A stretch of DNA of 35,895 nucleotides from a bacterium (GCA_024275575.1 JAJRYV010000056.1:1-35895), one strand, 5' to 3'. Counted from the stretch's first letter, positions 1 to 7,330 are shown. Notes: generated by a model not told the origin, from the sequence alone. Program-made: numbers and translations.

Positions 1-26
1 AGCATGACCACAAAAGATTTCTTCAT
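1..26 (-). CDS. Start of a third tandem cytochrome c paralogue (partial, cut by window edge)
   Basis: The minus strand reads MKKSFVVML from an ATG at 26-24, and the window ends in the ninth codon. A perfect Shine-Dalgarno (AAAGGAGGT, 34-42) lies 7 nt upstream. The residues match the start of the pentahaem cytochrome next door (MKKSYMIML). The 340-nt gap before it also resembles the gap before that neighbour. I infer a third copy of the same exported cytochrome, with a signal peptide at this end. The haem-bearing part lies outside the window, so the product is inferred from the start, RBS and leader only. Confidence 0.6.
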
Positions 27-367
27 GTTAGTTACCTCCTTTAGGTAAGTGAATGGTTTTGAAAAGTGATGGATAAGTTAGTTAATTAATTTATGATTTA
101 GTTCACTCTGTGATTGGGAAAACTGACAACCAACACGAGCTTTTAAACAAAATTAAAAGAATCCTGCCGGAAGCTGCAAACCTGTCAAGCCAGAGCAAAA
201 AGTGCCAAATAATTATGTACAATATCCAACCAAATTGATTTCAGTTTTGAAGTATCAGCACATAAATTGTCCGTCACTTTTGCCCAACTCCTTTTGGATG
301 CAAAAAAAGGATTTTCGACAGGCTGGCTACTTCCGAACACGATTATTTACCCTCACTGGTAAACAAA
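27..367 (-). promoter_or_regulatory. Leader region between two cytochrome genes
   Basis: This 341-nt gap holds no credible gene. It is homologous along much of its length to the gap at 1079-1427: a near-identical 36-nt block (171-206), a shared GTGATTG(A/G)GA stretch nearer the gene, and a shared CCATCACTTTT...CTGGCTA stretch close to the upstream gene's stop. The gene unit and its leader were therefore duplicated together. I found no -24/-12 promoter with correct spacing and no strong terminator. Confidence 0.5.
171..206 (-). repeat. Duplicated intergenic element, copy 1
   Basis: On the minus strand this begins GGCACTTTTTGCTCTGG and runs on to GGTTTGCAGCTT. It is about 90% identical to 1219-1253 and lies about 145 nt upstream of the cytochrome start at 26 (copy 2 lies about 140 nt upstream of 1078). 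It contains GGCAC and TTTTTGCT, which resemble sigma-54 half-elements, but the spacing is two bases too short. It may be a regulator site or a processing/promoter element; its role is unknown. Confidence 0.6.
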
Positions 368-1078
368 TTAAATATCATGACAAGTCAGGCACATCGCGCT
401 ATTAGCATTCGACATGCGCAGGAACGGACGGTTTGAATTATCATGCGGATTGTGACAGGAAGCACATTCCACCTGATCGTTATTCGTACCGTAGAGTTGC
501 AAGACGCCCACTTTGCCGTTAGTGGCCGGGTGGAATTTTGCGTCCTGCCCCGGATCATAAGTAATTGAAATCGGGTGATCGTTGGTCAGATCAGTTCCGA
601 TGTTGGTTCCCTCAAAATTCAGGCCATCTTCAGGGTTTGCGCCAACATGACAGCTCCCAGCACAACTGGAAATTGTGGTACCAGATGGCGTCACATTGCC
701 AAACTGCGAGGTTGGAATATTGATAACCTGATCGAGACCGATTGAGTTGTCATGGCAAGACAAGCACGCCAGCGAAACACCCTGTGCGCTACCGGCGACC
801 GTCATATCGATGGTCGGACTGTCATACATAGAATAAGGGCCGGCTGGTGTCGAACGATTCCACAACGGCGCATCAATAGCAGTGTTGTTGTTGTGCGGAG
901 TGTGGCAATAAACACAAACTTCGCCCAAATCCGTGACTGTCATCCCATCGCCATTAGCTTTGCGCAGGTTGTGTGGTGTATCACTAACTTTGTTACCAAA
1001 CTGCGCATAGACATTACCGGAAACTGTGAAGCACATTACCAACGCCAGAATGAGCATGATCATATAAGACTTCTTCAT
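368..1078 (-). CDS. Exported pentahaem c-type cytochrome (OmcE-like style)
   Basis: A 236-residue protein with a signal peptide (hydrophobic residues 5-20, likely cleavage after VYA at about 25). It has five haem-binding motifs: CVYCH (55-59), CLSCH (105-109), a three-spacer CAGSCH (139-144), CASCH (205-209) and CLTCH (230-234). The CVYCHTPHN...PLWNR...CLSCHD pattern resembles small extracellular cytochromes of the OmcE type that polymerise into filaments; this is from memory of the family, not a search. The start has a GGAGG 10 nt upstream. It is 58% or more identical by eye to the paralogue at 1428 and probably belongs to the operon led by the NHL lipoprotein. The protein should be periplasmic or extracellular and carry electrons. 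Function in filaments is inference. Confidence 0.85.
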   Translation of the reverse strand: MKKSYMIMLILALVMCFTVSGNVYAQFGNKVSDTPHNLRKANGDGMTVTDLGEVCVYCHTPHNNNTAIDAPLWNRSTPAGPYSMYDSPTIDMTVAGSAQGVSLACLSCHDNSIGLDQVINIPTSQFGNVTPSGTTISSCAGSCHVGANPEDGLNFEGTNIGTDLTNDHPISITYDPGQDAKFHPATNGKVGVLQLYGTNNDQVECASCHNPHDNSNRPFLRMSNANSAMCLTCHDI

Positions 1079-1427
1079 GAAACTACTTCCTCCGATCGAT
1101 GTTGAGTTGTTATTATTACTTGAGTAGTAATTTGGGTTGATTAATTATTTCATGCACTCCGTGATTGAGATGATTTACAACCGATTGAGTCTCTTGAACA
1201 GACAACAACTCATTGAGAAAGCTGCAAACCGTCAAACCAGAGCAAAAAGTGCCTAAACTGTTGTGTACAAAATTCAAATTCGTTTTCAATTGTTTTCCTA
1301 TGAGAAATACCGAGATCGATTGTCGTCCATCACTTTTTCCAATTCCTATGGGTTGAGAACGGCTGGCTAACTTTACTTCCTTTTGTTAAATCCGATCGTT
1401 GATCTTCCTTTCTTTAAAAAACAATGA
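1079..1427 (-). promoter_or_regulatory. Leader region between cytochrome paralogues
   Basis: A 349-nt gap without a gene, homologous to the gap at 27-367. It carries the duplicated element at 1219-1253. Just past the stop of the cytochrome at 1428 there is a small ATGAT/ATCAT stem followed by TGTTTTTT, a weak candidate terminator. No correctly spaced sigma-54 promoter was found. Confidence 0.45.
1219..1253 (-). repeat. Duplicated intergenic element, copy 2
   Basis: Minus strand GGCACTTTTTGCTCTGG followed by TTTGACGGTTTGCAGCTT. It matches 171-206 with one deletion and few substitutions, at the same distance from the downstream cytochrome start. Confidence 0.6.
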
Positions 1428-2129
1428 TTAAATATCATGGCAAGTCAAACACATGGCGCTGTTATCATTCGCCATGCGCAGAAAAGGCCGGTTTGAATTG
1501 TCATGTGGATTATGGCATGACGCACATTCCACCTGATCCTTGTTTGCGCCATAGAGGCGCAAAATTCCGATCACGCCATTGGTCGCCGGGTTAAATTTTT
1601 CATCCTTGCTCGGGTCGTAAGTAATTGAAATCGGATGGTCATTGCTTAAATCAGTTCCGATAACCGTGCCTTCGAAAGTTGTCTTGTTGTGAATTGCATG
1701 ACAGAAAGAAGCACATCCGGCGATCGTGCCGCCCTGCAAGGTAATTTGTCCGAATTGCGAAGTGGGTAAATTGATCACTTGGTCGAGAGCGATGCTGTTG
1801 TCGTGACAAGAGAGGCAAGCGAGAGAAACCCCGGTTGCACTGCCGGCAATGATCATGTCAATTGAAGGACTATCGTACATGCTGTAAGGCCCGGCTGGTG
1901 TTTCACGATTCCATAACGGTGCATCAATTTGCAGGTTATTGTTATGAGGTGTATGACAATAAACACAAATTTCGCCCAGATCTGCGACACCCATATTCAG
2001 AGCTTTACGCAGATTGTGTGGGGTATCAGCAACTTTGTTACCGAAGATGCCCTGAGCAGGCAAATCACCAGAACCGCTCACACACATCAAACAGATTGAA
2101 ACCAACATCAGAATGCATGGTTTTTTCAT
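1428..2129 (-). CDS. Exported pentahaem c-type cytochrome, paralogue 2
   Basis: A 233-residue exported cytochrome with the same five-motif layout as its neighbour: CVYCH, CLSCH, the three-spacer CASFCH, CASCH and CLTCH at the extreme C-terminus. An upstream in-frame ATG at 2171 exists, but I chose the ATG at 2129. It is preceded by AGGAG (9 nt) and starts directly with a signal peptide (MKKPCILMLVS...). The Shine-Dalgarno lies inside the last codons of the NHL lipoprotein gene, whose stop is only 4 nt away, so the two are translationally coupled. The coupling suggests that the NHL protein acts on or with this cytochrome. Main differences from paralogue 1 are in the loop around the CX3CH motif. 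Confidence 0.86.
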   Translation of the reverse strand: MKKPCILMLVSICLMCVSGSGDLPAQGIFGNKVADTPHNLRKALNMGVADLGEICVYCHTPHNNNLQIDAPLWNRETPAGPYSMYDSPSIDMIIAGSATGVSLACLSCHDNSIALDQVINLPTSQFGQITLQGGTIAGCASFCHAIHNKTTFEGTVIGTDLSNDHPISITYDPSKDEKFNPATNGVIGILRLYGANKDQVECASCHNPHDNSNRPFLRMANDNSAMCLTCHDI

Positions 2130-2133
2130 TCCC

Positions 2134-3258
2134 CTAATCTCCTGTTTTTGTTGTGATTGTTTCTTCTTCAACGGGCTCTGCTTTTAAATATTGGTAAATT
2201 TGCACGCGGTGGTTGAACTGATCCACCACGTAAATCTTATCATCCTTACTAATGTACATCCCTGCCGGCAAACGCAAGTCTGCAAGGCCGGCACCGAATT
2301 GCCCAAAATTGAGTAAAAGCGTCCCGTCATCCTGAAAGATCTGCACATTGCTGAATGAAGCATCAGCAACATAAACATGACCATCGCTATCCAGCCCGAT
2401 ACCTTTTGGGCGGTATAAATTGCCCGGCAGGTTGCCAATCTTACCGAAAGCATGGTCAAATTCACCATCACCAGTGAACACCTGAACACGAAAGTTCATG
2501 GTGTCGACGACATATATCTTGCCCGTCGGCGAGATCGCGATATATGTCGGAAAACTGAGCTCCCCTTCACCACTGCCACGGTTCTGGACTTGATCGAGGA
2601 CGCCATCTGTTTTTTCTTCAGGCTCAGGTTCATCGCGGCCGACGACTTTGATGACTTTACCTGACTCAAGCTCGAAGATTTTGATCTGGTGCGCCCACGT
2701 ATCAACGACATATGCACGGTTTAATTCTTCATTTATTACGATACCGGCTGGTCGCAGGAGAATCTTTTTGCCACCGAATGCCCTGATGAAAGTCAACGTC
2801 GAGTCATAAACCATAACCCGGCCGCCACCGATATCCGTTACGTAAATATTGCCTTTCTGATCACTGGTTACCGCCAGCGGATTTTTTAAATGCCCGCGTC
2901 CGCGTCCACCAAGTCGCTCCAGCTTGTGATTGTCAAAATCGAAAACCATGACAGAGGTCACACCGGTATCAACGACGTATAAGCGTCCTTTATCATCTAC
3001 ATGCACCGTCAACGGCTTGCGCAGATAACGCAGTGCACTGCGGCCAAAAAACAATTCAAAAATTTTCTGTGTTGTACTTTTTTGGATGCCCACATCCATT
3101 TCAGAATGGACGCTGCCGATGTAACGAATTCGAGGTTGTTGCGGCGGCAACGGCCAGACAAAATCCTCGGCTTTCTTGGCAGTATCCTTTTTTAAACCAC
3201 CGGCACAACCTGCAAGCATGAATGCGAACAAAATCAAAACGATACTATGGAATCTCAT
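2134..3258 (-). CDS. NHL-repeat beta-propeller lipoprotein
   Basis: About 374 residues. It begins MRFHSIVLILFAFMLAGC, a lipoprotein signal with lipobox LAGC (Cys18). About six NHL blades follow, each with a (I/V)YVVDT..(N/H)(H/F)(R/Q)(V/I)(Q/K)(I/V)F-type core, so the protein should fold as a six-bladed propeller anchored to a membrane. No enzyme motif is visible; such propellers usually bind proteins. The reading frame extends upstream to 3357, but the signal peptide argues for the ATG at 3258 or the in-frame ATG at 3270; neither has a strong Shine-Dalgarno. It is the first gene after a good sigma-54 promoter and is coupled to the pentahaem cytochrome. NHL proteins are reported beside extracellular cytochrome-filament genes, which suggests a role in export, assembly or surface attachment (inference). 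Confidence 0.82.
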   Translation of the reverse strand: MRFHSIVLILFAFMLAGCAGGLKKDTAKKAEDFVWPLPPQQPRIRYIGSVHSEMDVGIQKSTTQKIFELFFGRSALRYLRKPLTVHVDDKGRLYVVDTGVTSVMVFDFDNHKLERLGGRGRGHLKNPLAVTSDQKGNIYVTDIGGGRVMVYDSTLTFIRAFGGKKILLRPAGIVINEELNRAYVVDTWAHQIKIFELESGKVIKVVGRDEPEPEEKTDGVLDQVQNRGSGEGELSFPTYIAISPTGKIYVVDTMNFRVQVFTGDGEFDHAFGKIGNLPGNLYRPKGIGLDSDGHVYVADASFSNVQIFQDDGTLLLNFGQFGAGLADLRLPAGMYISKDDKIYVVDQFNHRVQIYQYLKAEPVEEETITTKTGD

Positions 3259-3437
3259 TGTCGAAATCATAAAAACGGCCCTGTTTTTCTGTTCATATCC
3301 GGAGATGATGTCAACACTATTATTTCTGCTAATCAAAAACTCACCATACATAAACAATACATAAAATAATCTAATCTGCAGAAATTCAAATCAGCTGTCC
3401 ATCACAGCTAAGATTCATTGGATATTGTTTACAGAAC

Positions 3438-3452
3438 GCAACAGTAATGCCA
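3438..3452 (-). promoter_or_regulatory. Sigma-54 (-24/-12) promoter of the NHL-cytochrome operon
   Basis: Minus strand TGGCATTACTGTTGC. GG and GC are separated by exactly 10 nt, as in the consensus TGGCACGNNNNTTGC, and the -12 TTGC is perfect. Predicted transcription start is near 3426. The neighbouring NtrC-type regulator fits, because such promoters need an enhancer-binding ATPase. Confidence 0.65.
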
Positions 3453-3580
3453 GAATCGCATTTAGATAAAAAAAGAAAAAAAGAGCACTTTATTTGAAAA
3501 CCAAACGATGAAAAAACAGGCGGTTACAGAAAAGAAATCCAGAGGTGGGGATAAGTGAAAATATAAACAGAACTAATAAA

Positions 3581-3615
3581 GTGCGCTATATCGCACAGCT
3601 AATGCGCTATTTAAC
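3581..3615. promoter_or_regulatory. Paired operator motifs, probable enhancer site
   Basis: Two copies of a TGCG(A/C)TAT motif start 21 bp apart, about two helical turns. The first is near-palindromic, GTGCGCTATATCGCAC (3581-3596); the second is TGCGCTATTTAAC (3603-3615). They lie about 155-190 bp upstream of the predicted start from the -24/-12 promoter at 3438. The same motif pair recurs at 6898-6934. Confidence 0.55.
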
Positions 3616-3670
3616 GCTGACGATAAATTAATTTGATAAAAAACAAAAACATCCCCTTTTTGCAGCAGCT

Positions 3671-5041
3671 TCAATTCAACAAATTATACTTTTTCATTTT
3701 ATATCGCAAGGCATGGCGGGAAATATTCAACAATTTGGCGGCGTGTGATTGGTTTTGGTTGGTGTTTGCCAGTGCTTTAATGACCAGCGATCGCTCTACT
3801 TCGTCAAGCGGCGTACCCTCGGCGGAAAAGGTTAAACTACCTGCTTCATCAGACAGTCCATTATAATACAAGACCTCGGCAGGCAGGTGCTCCGGCAGAA
3901 TAGTATCGCCTGTCTCGAGAATGATGACTCTTTCGATAACATTGCGCAACTCGCGAATATTGCCCGGCCAGCGGTAGCTGCATAATTTCTTCATCGCCGC
4001 TTTGGAGATTTTGTGCAAGCTCTTTTTGAACTTTTTATTAAAATGCTCAACGAAATGAAGCACCAGCAATTCGATATCCTGTTCCCGCTGAAAAAGCGGC
4101 GGTAGTTCGATGGGAATAATATTCAATCGGTAATAAAGGTCTTCACGAAACAGCTCCTCTTTTACCAGTTTCTTCAAATCCTTGTTGGTTGCCGCGATGA
4201 CCCGAATATCTACAGAGATATCCTTGGTTCCACCGACGCGTTTAAATTGCTTTTCTTCGATGAAGCGTAACAGTTTTACCTGAAAAGAGGGGCTCGCATC
4301 ACCAATCTCATCGAGCAGAATCGAACCCCGGTTTGCCAGCTCAAATATACCTTGCTTGCGTCCTTTCGCATCTGTAAAGGCGCCCATTTCATAACCGAAC
4401 AACTCACTTTCAAGCAATGTATCGGGTAGCGCGCCACAATTCACCGCCATAAACGGATAATCCATACGCGGACTCTCATAATGAATGGCTTTGGCGACGA
4501 TATCTTTGCCGGTTCCACTCTCTCCGGTGATGAGTATCGTCTCCGCATCGCTGTGAGCAACCTTGTCGACCAAATTGATCACTTGCTGCATTTGTGGTGA
4601 TTTCCCGATGATTTGATCGATGCCAAATCGTGATTTCAACTGTTTGTTTAAGGTTGAAACCTTCTGACTCAATTCCTGTGTTTTCAATACTTTGTCAATA
4701 TTCAGTTTAAGTTCGTCACAGGTAAATGGTTTTTTAATAAAATCAGCGGCACCGATTTTGATTGCTTCGACTGCGGTTTGTACAGTGGCATAAGCCGTCA
4801 TCATGATGATAATCTGTTCCGCATTTTCAGCAAGAATGGCTTTTAAGACCTGAAGCCCGTCGATATCCGGCAATTTCAAATCGAGCAGCACCAGGTCTGG
4901 GGTATTTCTTGCATACTGCTTGATACCGCTTTTGCCGTTGCTTACCGTTTCTACTTTATAACCCATGCTTGTTAGATCACGCGATAAAGACCAGGTAATC
5001 AATTTGTCATCATCGATAATAAGAATTTTATTTTTTTCCAT
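3671..5041 (-). CDS. NtrC-family sigma-54-dependent response regulator
   Basis: A 456-residue activator in three parts. The receiver domain (1-120) has acidic residues DDD at 10-12, the phospho-acceptor Asp54 in LLDLKLPD, and Lys104 in KKPF. The AAA+ domain (about 142-375) has Walker A GESGTGKD (173-180) and Walker B ILLDEIGD. A Fis-type helix-turn-helix ends the protein (NQSHAAKLLNISRHALRYKM). The sigma-54 contact loop reads GAFTDA instead of GAFTGA. I chose the ATG at 5041 because AGGG lies 5 nt upstream and the receiver starts there; the frame is open to 5074. It lies 163 nt downstream of the haem-motif kinase, its likely partner. It probably drives the two local -24/-12 promoters through the repeated operator motifs (inference). 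Confidence 0.93.
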   Translation of the reverse strand: MEKNKILIIDDDKLITWSLSRDLTSMGYKVETVSNGKSGIKQYARNTPDLVLLDLKLPDIDGLQVLKAILAENAEQIIIMMTAYATVQTAVEAIKIGAADFIKKPFTCDELKLNIDKVLKTQELSQKVSTLNKQLKSRFGIDQIIGKSPQMQQVINLVDKVAHSDAETILITGESGTGKDIVAKAIHYESPRMDYPFMAVNCGALPDTLLESELFGYEMGAFTDAKGRKQGIFELANRGSILLDEIGDASPSFQVKLLRFIEEKQFKRVGGTKDISVDIRVIAATNKDLKKLVKEELFREDLYYRLNIIPIELPPLFQREQDIELLVLHFVEHFNKKFKKSLHKISKAAMKKLCSYRWPGNIRELRNVIERVIILETGDTILPEHLPAEVLYYNGLSDEAGSLTFSAEGTPLDEVERSLVIKALANTNQNQSHAAKLLNISRHALRYKMKKYNLLN

Positions 5042-5204
5042 AGGTACCCTGAAAATAATGAGGCTGAATTTCACCGCAGACCGGTATTATGAAAAAAAAT
5101 GCAATGAAACCAGCGGTAATTCGAATGAGGTTATTCCCCCGGGAAGAATTAATCTGCGCGGTGCTTACATCTGGGTGATCATTCCGGGAGAGGTTGGTTG
5201 ATAA

Positions 5205-6674
5205 TTATAGTTCAGCAATTGAGCCGACCGGAAGCTCGATAATAAATGTTGTTCCACGACCGTCTTCACTTTCAAAATAAATAACGCCTTTATGGCGATT
5301 GATGATCTCTTTGCAGAGAAACAGCCCCAGACCAACACCTTTATCTTTGGTGGTAAAAAACGGTTCGAATACTTTGTGTTTTAAATCGGCAGGGATACCT
5401 TTCCCCGTATCGCTAATTTGAATATTGATATTCTTTTCATCTTCTATAAATTTTACATTTATAGTAAGTTGTCCCCTGTTAGACATCGCCTGGATCGCAT
5501 TGATGATGAGATTCATGAGCACCTGTTCGATCTGGCGGCTATCGGCGAGAATTTCGGGCAGGTTTTCATCGATAAAACTTTTCGTCTTCAACTGCTTCGT
5601 ATCCTGCTGGGAAACGAAAAGGATAATACGTTCGATCATCGGCTTCAGGTTGGTTGGGAACCGTTCAAAACGGCTTTCTCGTGCGATCGTCAGCAGGGCC
5701 TCGAGATTTTGCTCAACGCGATGCGCTTGCCGGACAATCTCCTCAAAAATTTCGCGACGGCTGTCGTCTGCCGGAGTTTCACGCAAAATGGAATTTGCCG
5801 CGAATACAATCCCAGAAATTGGATTTTTAATTTCATGCGCCATACCGGCTGCCAGCTCACCTACTTTTGCGATAGATTCCACTTTCACGAGCTCACGGTT
5901 GTGTAATTCCAATAGTTCATTTCTTGCTGCCTGCAATTTTTCCCCCATTTCGTTCATGCCTTTCGCTAATAAACTGATTTCATCACGCGGGATATTTTTA
6001 ATGCGGTATGAAAAATTCTCTTTTTTCATTTCATCCATGGCTTTTTTTAAATCTTTAATGGGTCCATCCACTGAGCGGTTGAATAAAACATGTGTTGCCA
6101 ACGATAAGGTGACGATGGCGACAAACGTAATTCCGCATAAAATTAGAATGATCGAATTTTGGTCCGCAAAAGAATTTTCTGCGCGCGTTTTGACCAGCGA
6201 AACACCAAGAATTTTGCGCTTCGGGTTGTGACAGCTATTGCAGCGCCCGCGGTTTTTCAGCTTTTTCAGCAAAATCGCCTCAACGAAACCATCGACGGTT
6301 TGCGTTGACAGGCGAACACTGTCCCGACTGGTGATAAAATCGCCCAATTCATGATGATCAGTCGGCTGAAAGAGAGAGTCGACATGTGCTGTTAGCCGAA
6401 CCCTTCCCAGCGTATCCAAAAAACTGACTTCCGTCAGATGGGGCAAGTTTATGAATTCGAGCAAAGTATTACGCAGTAAATCCGGCTCGTTGAGTCCGGA
6501 TTGAGCGAGCACCTTTTCAAAAATCTCAGTAAAAATTGTAACATCGGTAGTCACATGCTCTTTCACTGTGCTCTTGTGCAAAATGAGGCCGAAATAGAAC
6601 GTAACGACCGTAGCCAGGGAAATAATAAAGAATATGTGAGCAACAACCCGGGACCTGAGCTTTCTGAAAACCAT
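5205..6674 (-). CDS. Membrane sensor histidine kinase with a c-type haem motif in its periplasmic domain
   Basis: About 489 residues. Transmembrane helix 1 (about 12-33), a periplasmic domain (about 34-173), helix 2 (about 174-198), HAMP, a HisKA box (AAGMAHEIKNPISG, His at about 280) and an HATPase with N (NLIINAIQAM), DTGKGIP and GVGLGLFLCKEI boxes. The periplasmic domain carries CNSCH (about 145-149), a canonical covalent-haem motif, just before helix 2. I infer sensing of redox state, a ligand such as NO/O2, or electron flow. The ATG at 6674 is preferred over the TTG codon just before it. It is the first gene of a kinase-regulator operon with its own -24/-12 promoter. Haem attachment is inferred from the motif and the periplasmic location. 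Confidence 0.92.
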   Translation of the reverse strand: MVFRKLRSRVVAHIFFIISLATVVTFYFGLILHKSTVKEHVTTDVTIFTEIFEKVLAQSGLNEPDLLRNTLLEFINLPHLTEVSFLDTLGRVRLTAHVDSLFQPTDHHELGDFITSRDSVRLSTQTVDGFVEAILLKKLKNRGRCNSCHNPKRKILGVSLVKTRAENSFADQNSIILILCGITFVAIVTLSLATHVLFNRSVDGPIKDLKKAMDEMKKENFSYRIKNIPRDEISLLAKGMNEMGEKLQAARNELLELHNRELVKVESIAKVGELAAGMAHEIKNPISGIVFAANSILRETPADDSRREIFEEIVRQAHRVEQNLEALLTIARESRFERFPTNLKPMIERIILFVSQQDTKQLKTKSFIDENLPEILADSRQIEQVLMNLIINAIQAMSNRGQLTINVKFIEDEKNINIQISDTGKGIPADLKHKVFEPFFTTKDKGVGLGLFLCKEIINRHKGVIYFESEDGRGTTFIIELPVGSIAEL

Positions 6675-6703
6675 CAATTGTTCTCTAAAATGATAATGAC
6701 CAA

Positions 6704-6719
6704 TGCAAGAGATATGCCT
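6704..6719 (-). promoter_or_regulatory. Sigma-54 (-24/-12) promoter of the kinase-regulator operon
   Basis: Minus strand AGGCATATCTCTTGCA. The GG-to-GC spacing is exact and TTGCA matches the -12 consensus. The predicted start near 6693 gives a 19-nt leader to the kinase ATG. This implies that the two-component system activates itself. Confidence 0.62.
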
Positions 6720-6897
6720 GAAAAGCGGGGATTACCCATGCAATATAAAATTCCAGCGCCTAATTCAAAAGCCCTAATTTTACTTTGAACAATAAATTAC
6801 GAATTCTGATAGCTATAGTTAGAATTAATTAAATTAACTGCAATCAACACGCATCCTGCAGATTTCATCCGTCGACAGCATTAGAAAAAATATTGAA

Positions 6898-6934
6898 TTG
6901 CGCTATTTGACACAGTTTGTGTGCGATATGTAAC
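6898..6934. promoter_or_regulatory. Paired operator motifs, second locus
   Basis: TTGCGCTATTTGACA (6898-6912) and TGTGCGATATGTAAC (6920-6934) are spaced 23 bp apart. They match the pair at 3581-3615. They sit about -205 to -240 relative to the predicted kinase start and could also serve the divergent plus-strand operon. Confidence 0.55.
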
Positions 6935-7083
6935 AATGATTTTCATTGATAGGCGTCTATAGTGCCAACCCTGGTCCATGCCAATTTTTCTTTCTCCTCT
7001 TTCATAGCATAAATCAGGCGAAAAGCAGGAAAAATATTCAACAACTCTTTATTATACAAAATAATTTTATTTTCTGCAAAAAA

Positions 7084-7099
7084 GGGAATGAAAGTTGCG
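7084..7099 (+). promoter_or_regulatory. Possible sigma-54-like promoter of the surface-cytochrome operon
   Basis: GGGAATGAAAGTTGCG has correct GG-N10-GC spacing and a good TTGC, but the -24 half is poor. The predicted start near 7110 would leave a 220-nt leader, and the operator pair would lie about 180-210 bp upstream. Weak on sequence alone; supported mainly by context. Confidence 0.3.
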
Positions 7100-7201
7100 A
7101 TTTCACCCAAAGAAACAGAGTCTCGCATCCTGAATTGTTCAGGATTATAAATTTTTCACAAGGGGGTTAGGTTCAGTTTAAACGTATCTGTTTAGGCCAA
7201 T

Positions 7202-7249
7202 CCCGCCTGAAGGCGGCTCAAATTTCAGCCTGCTCTATCAGGATTGAAT
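7202..7249. repeat. REP-like double-hairpin element, copy A
   Basis: A CCGCC-TGAA-GGCGG hairpin, then CTCAAATTTCAG, then a CCTG-CTCTAT-CAGG hairpin, ending GGATTGAAT. The same plan and much of the same sequence recur at 24765-24813, so this is a dispersed palindromic repeat. Confidence 0.5.
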
Positions 7250-7330
7250 AGTGTTAGTCTGTCGGTTTAGCAGTTGGCTAAATAATCACTTCAGCGCAAA
7301 GCAAACCTCAAAATAAAGTAAGGTTCATCA

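Larger units (their letters stand above)
3259..3670. promoter_or_regulatory. Control region of the NHL-cytochrome operon
   Basis: Gene-free stretch between the response regulator's stop and the NHL lipoprotein. It contains a sigma-54-type promoter (3438-3452) and two upstream copies of the TGCG(A/C)TAT motif (3581-3615). The predicted untranslated leader is about 165 nt. Confidence 0.6.
6675..7330. promoter_or_regulatory. Divergent control region between the kinase and the surface-cytochrome operon
   Basis: 656 nt without a convincing gene; short reading frames here lack ribosome sites and recognisable products. It contains a sigma-54 promoter toward the kinase (6704-6719), paired operator motifs (6898-6934), a weaker -24/-12-like site toward the plus-strand operon (7084-7099), an 11-nt box GTATCTGTTTA (7184-7194) and a REP-like double hairpin (7202-7249). 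Confidence 0.55.

Noticed and set aside
171-206. Sigma-54 promoter in the duplicated intergenic element (also 1219-1253)
   Set aside because: GGCAC and TTTTTGC are two bases too close; alternative pairings within the element are one or two bases too long. Sigma-54 tolerates little spacing change.
6949-6965. Minus-strand TGGCACTATAGACGCC, another -24/-12-like site
   Set aside because: The -24 half is perfect and the spacing right, but the -12 half is ACGC rather than TTGC. It would also start transcription upstream of the operator pair with a 265-nt leader, while a better site exists at 6704.
6946-7170. Small open frames in the divergent control region
   Set aside because: No ribosome site, no recognisable product and overlapping regulatory motifs; treated as chance frames.
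7255-7320. c-di-GMP (GEMM-type) riboswitch in the leader before 7331
   Set aside because: Only the short CGCAAAGC string resembled it; the paired stems and the conserved GGCAAACC part are missing.
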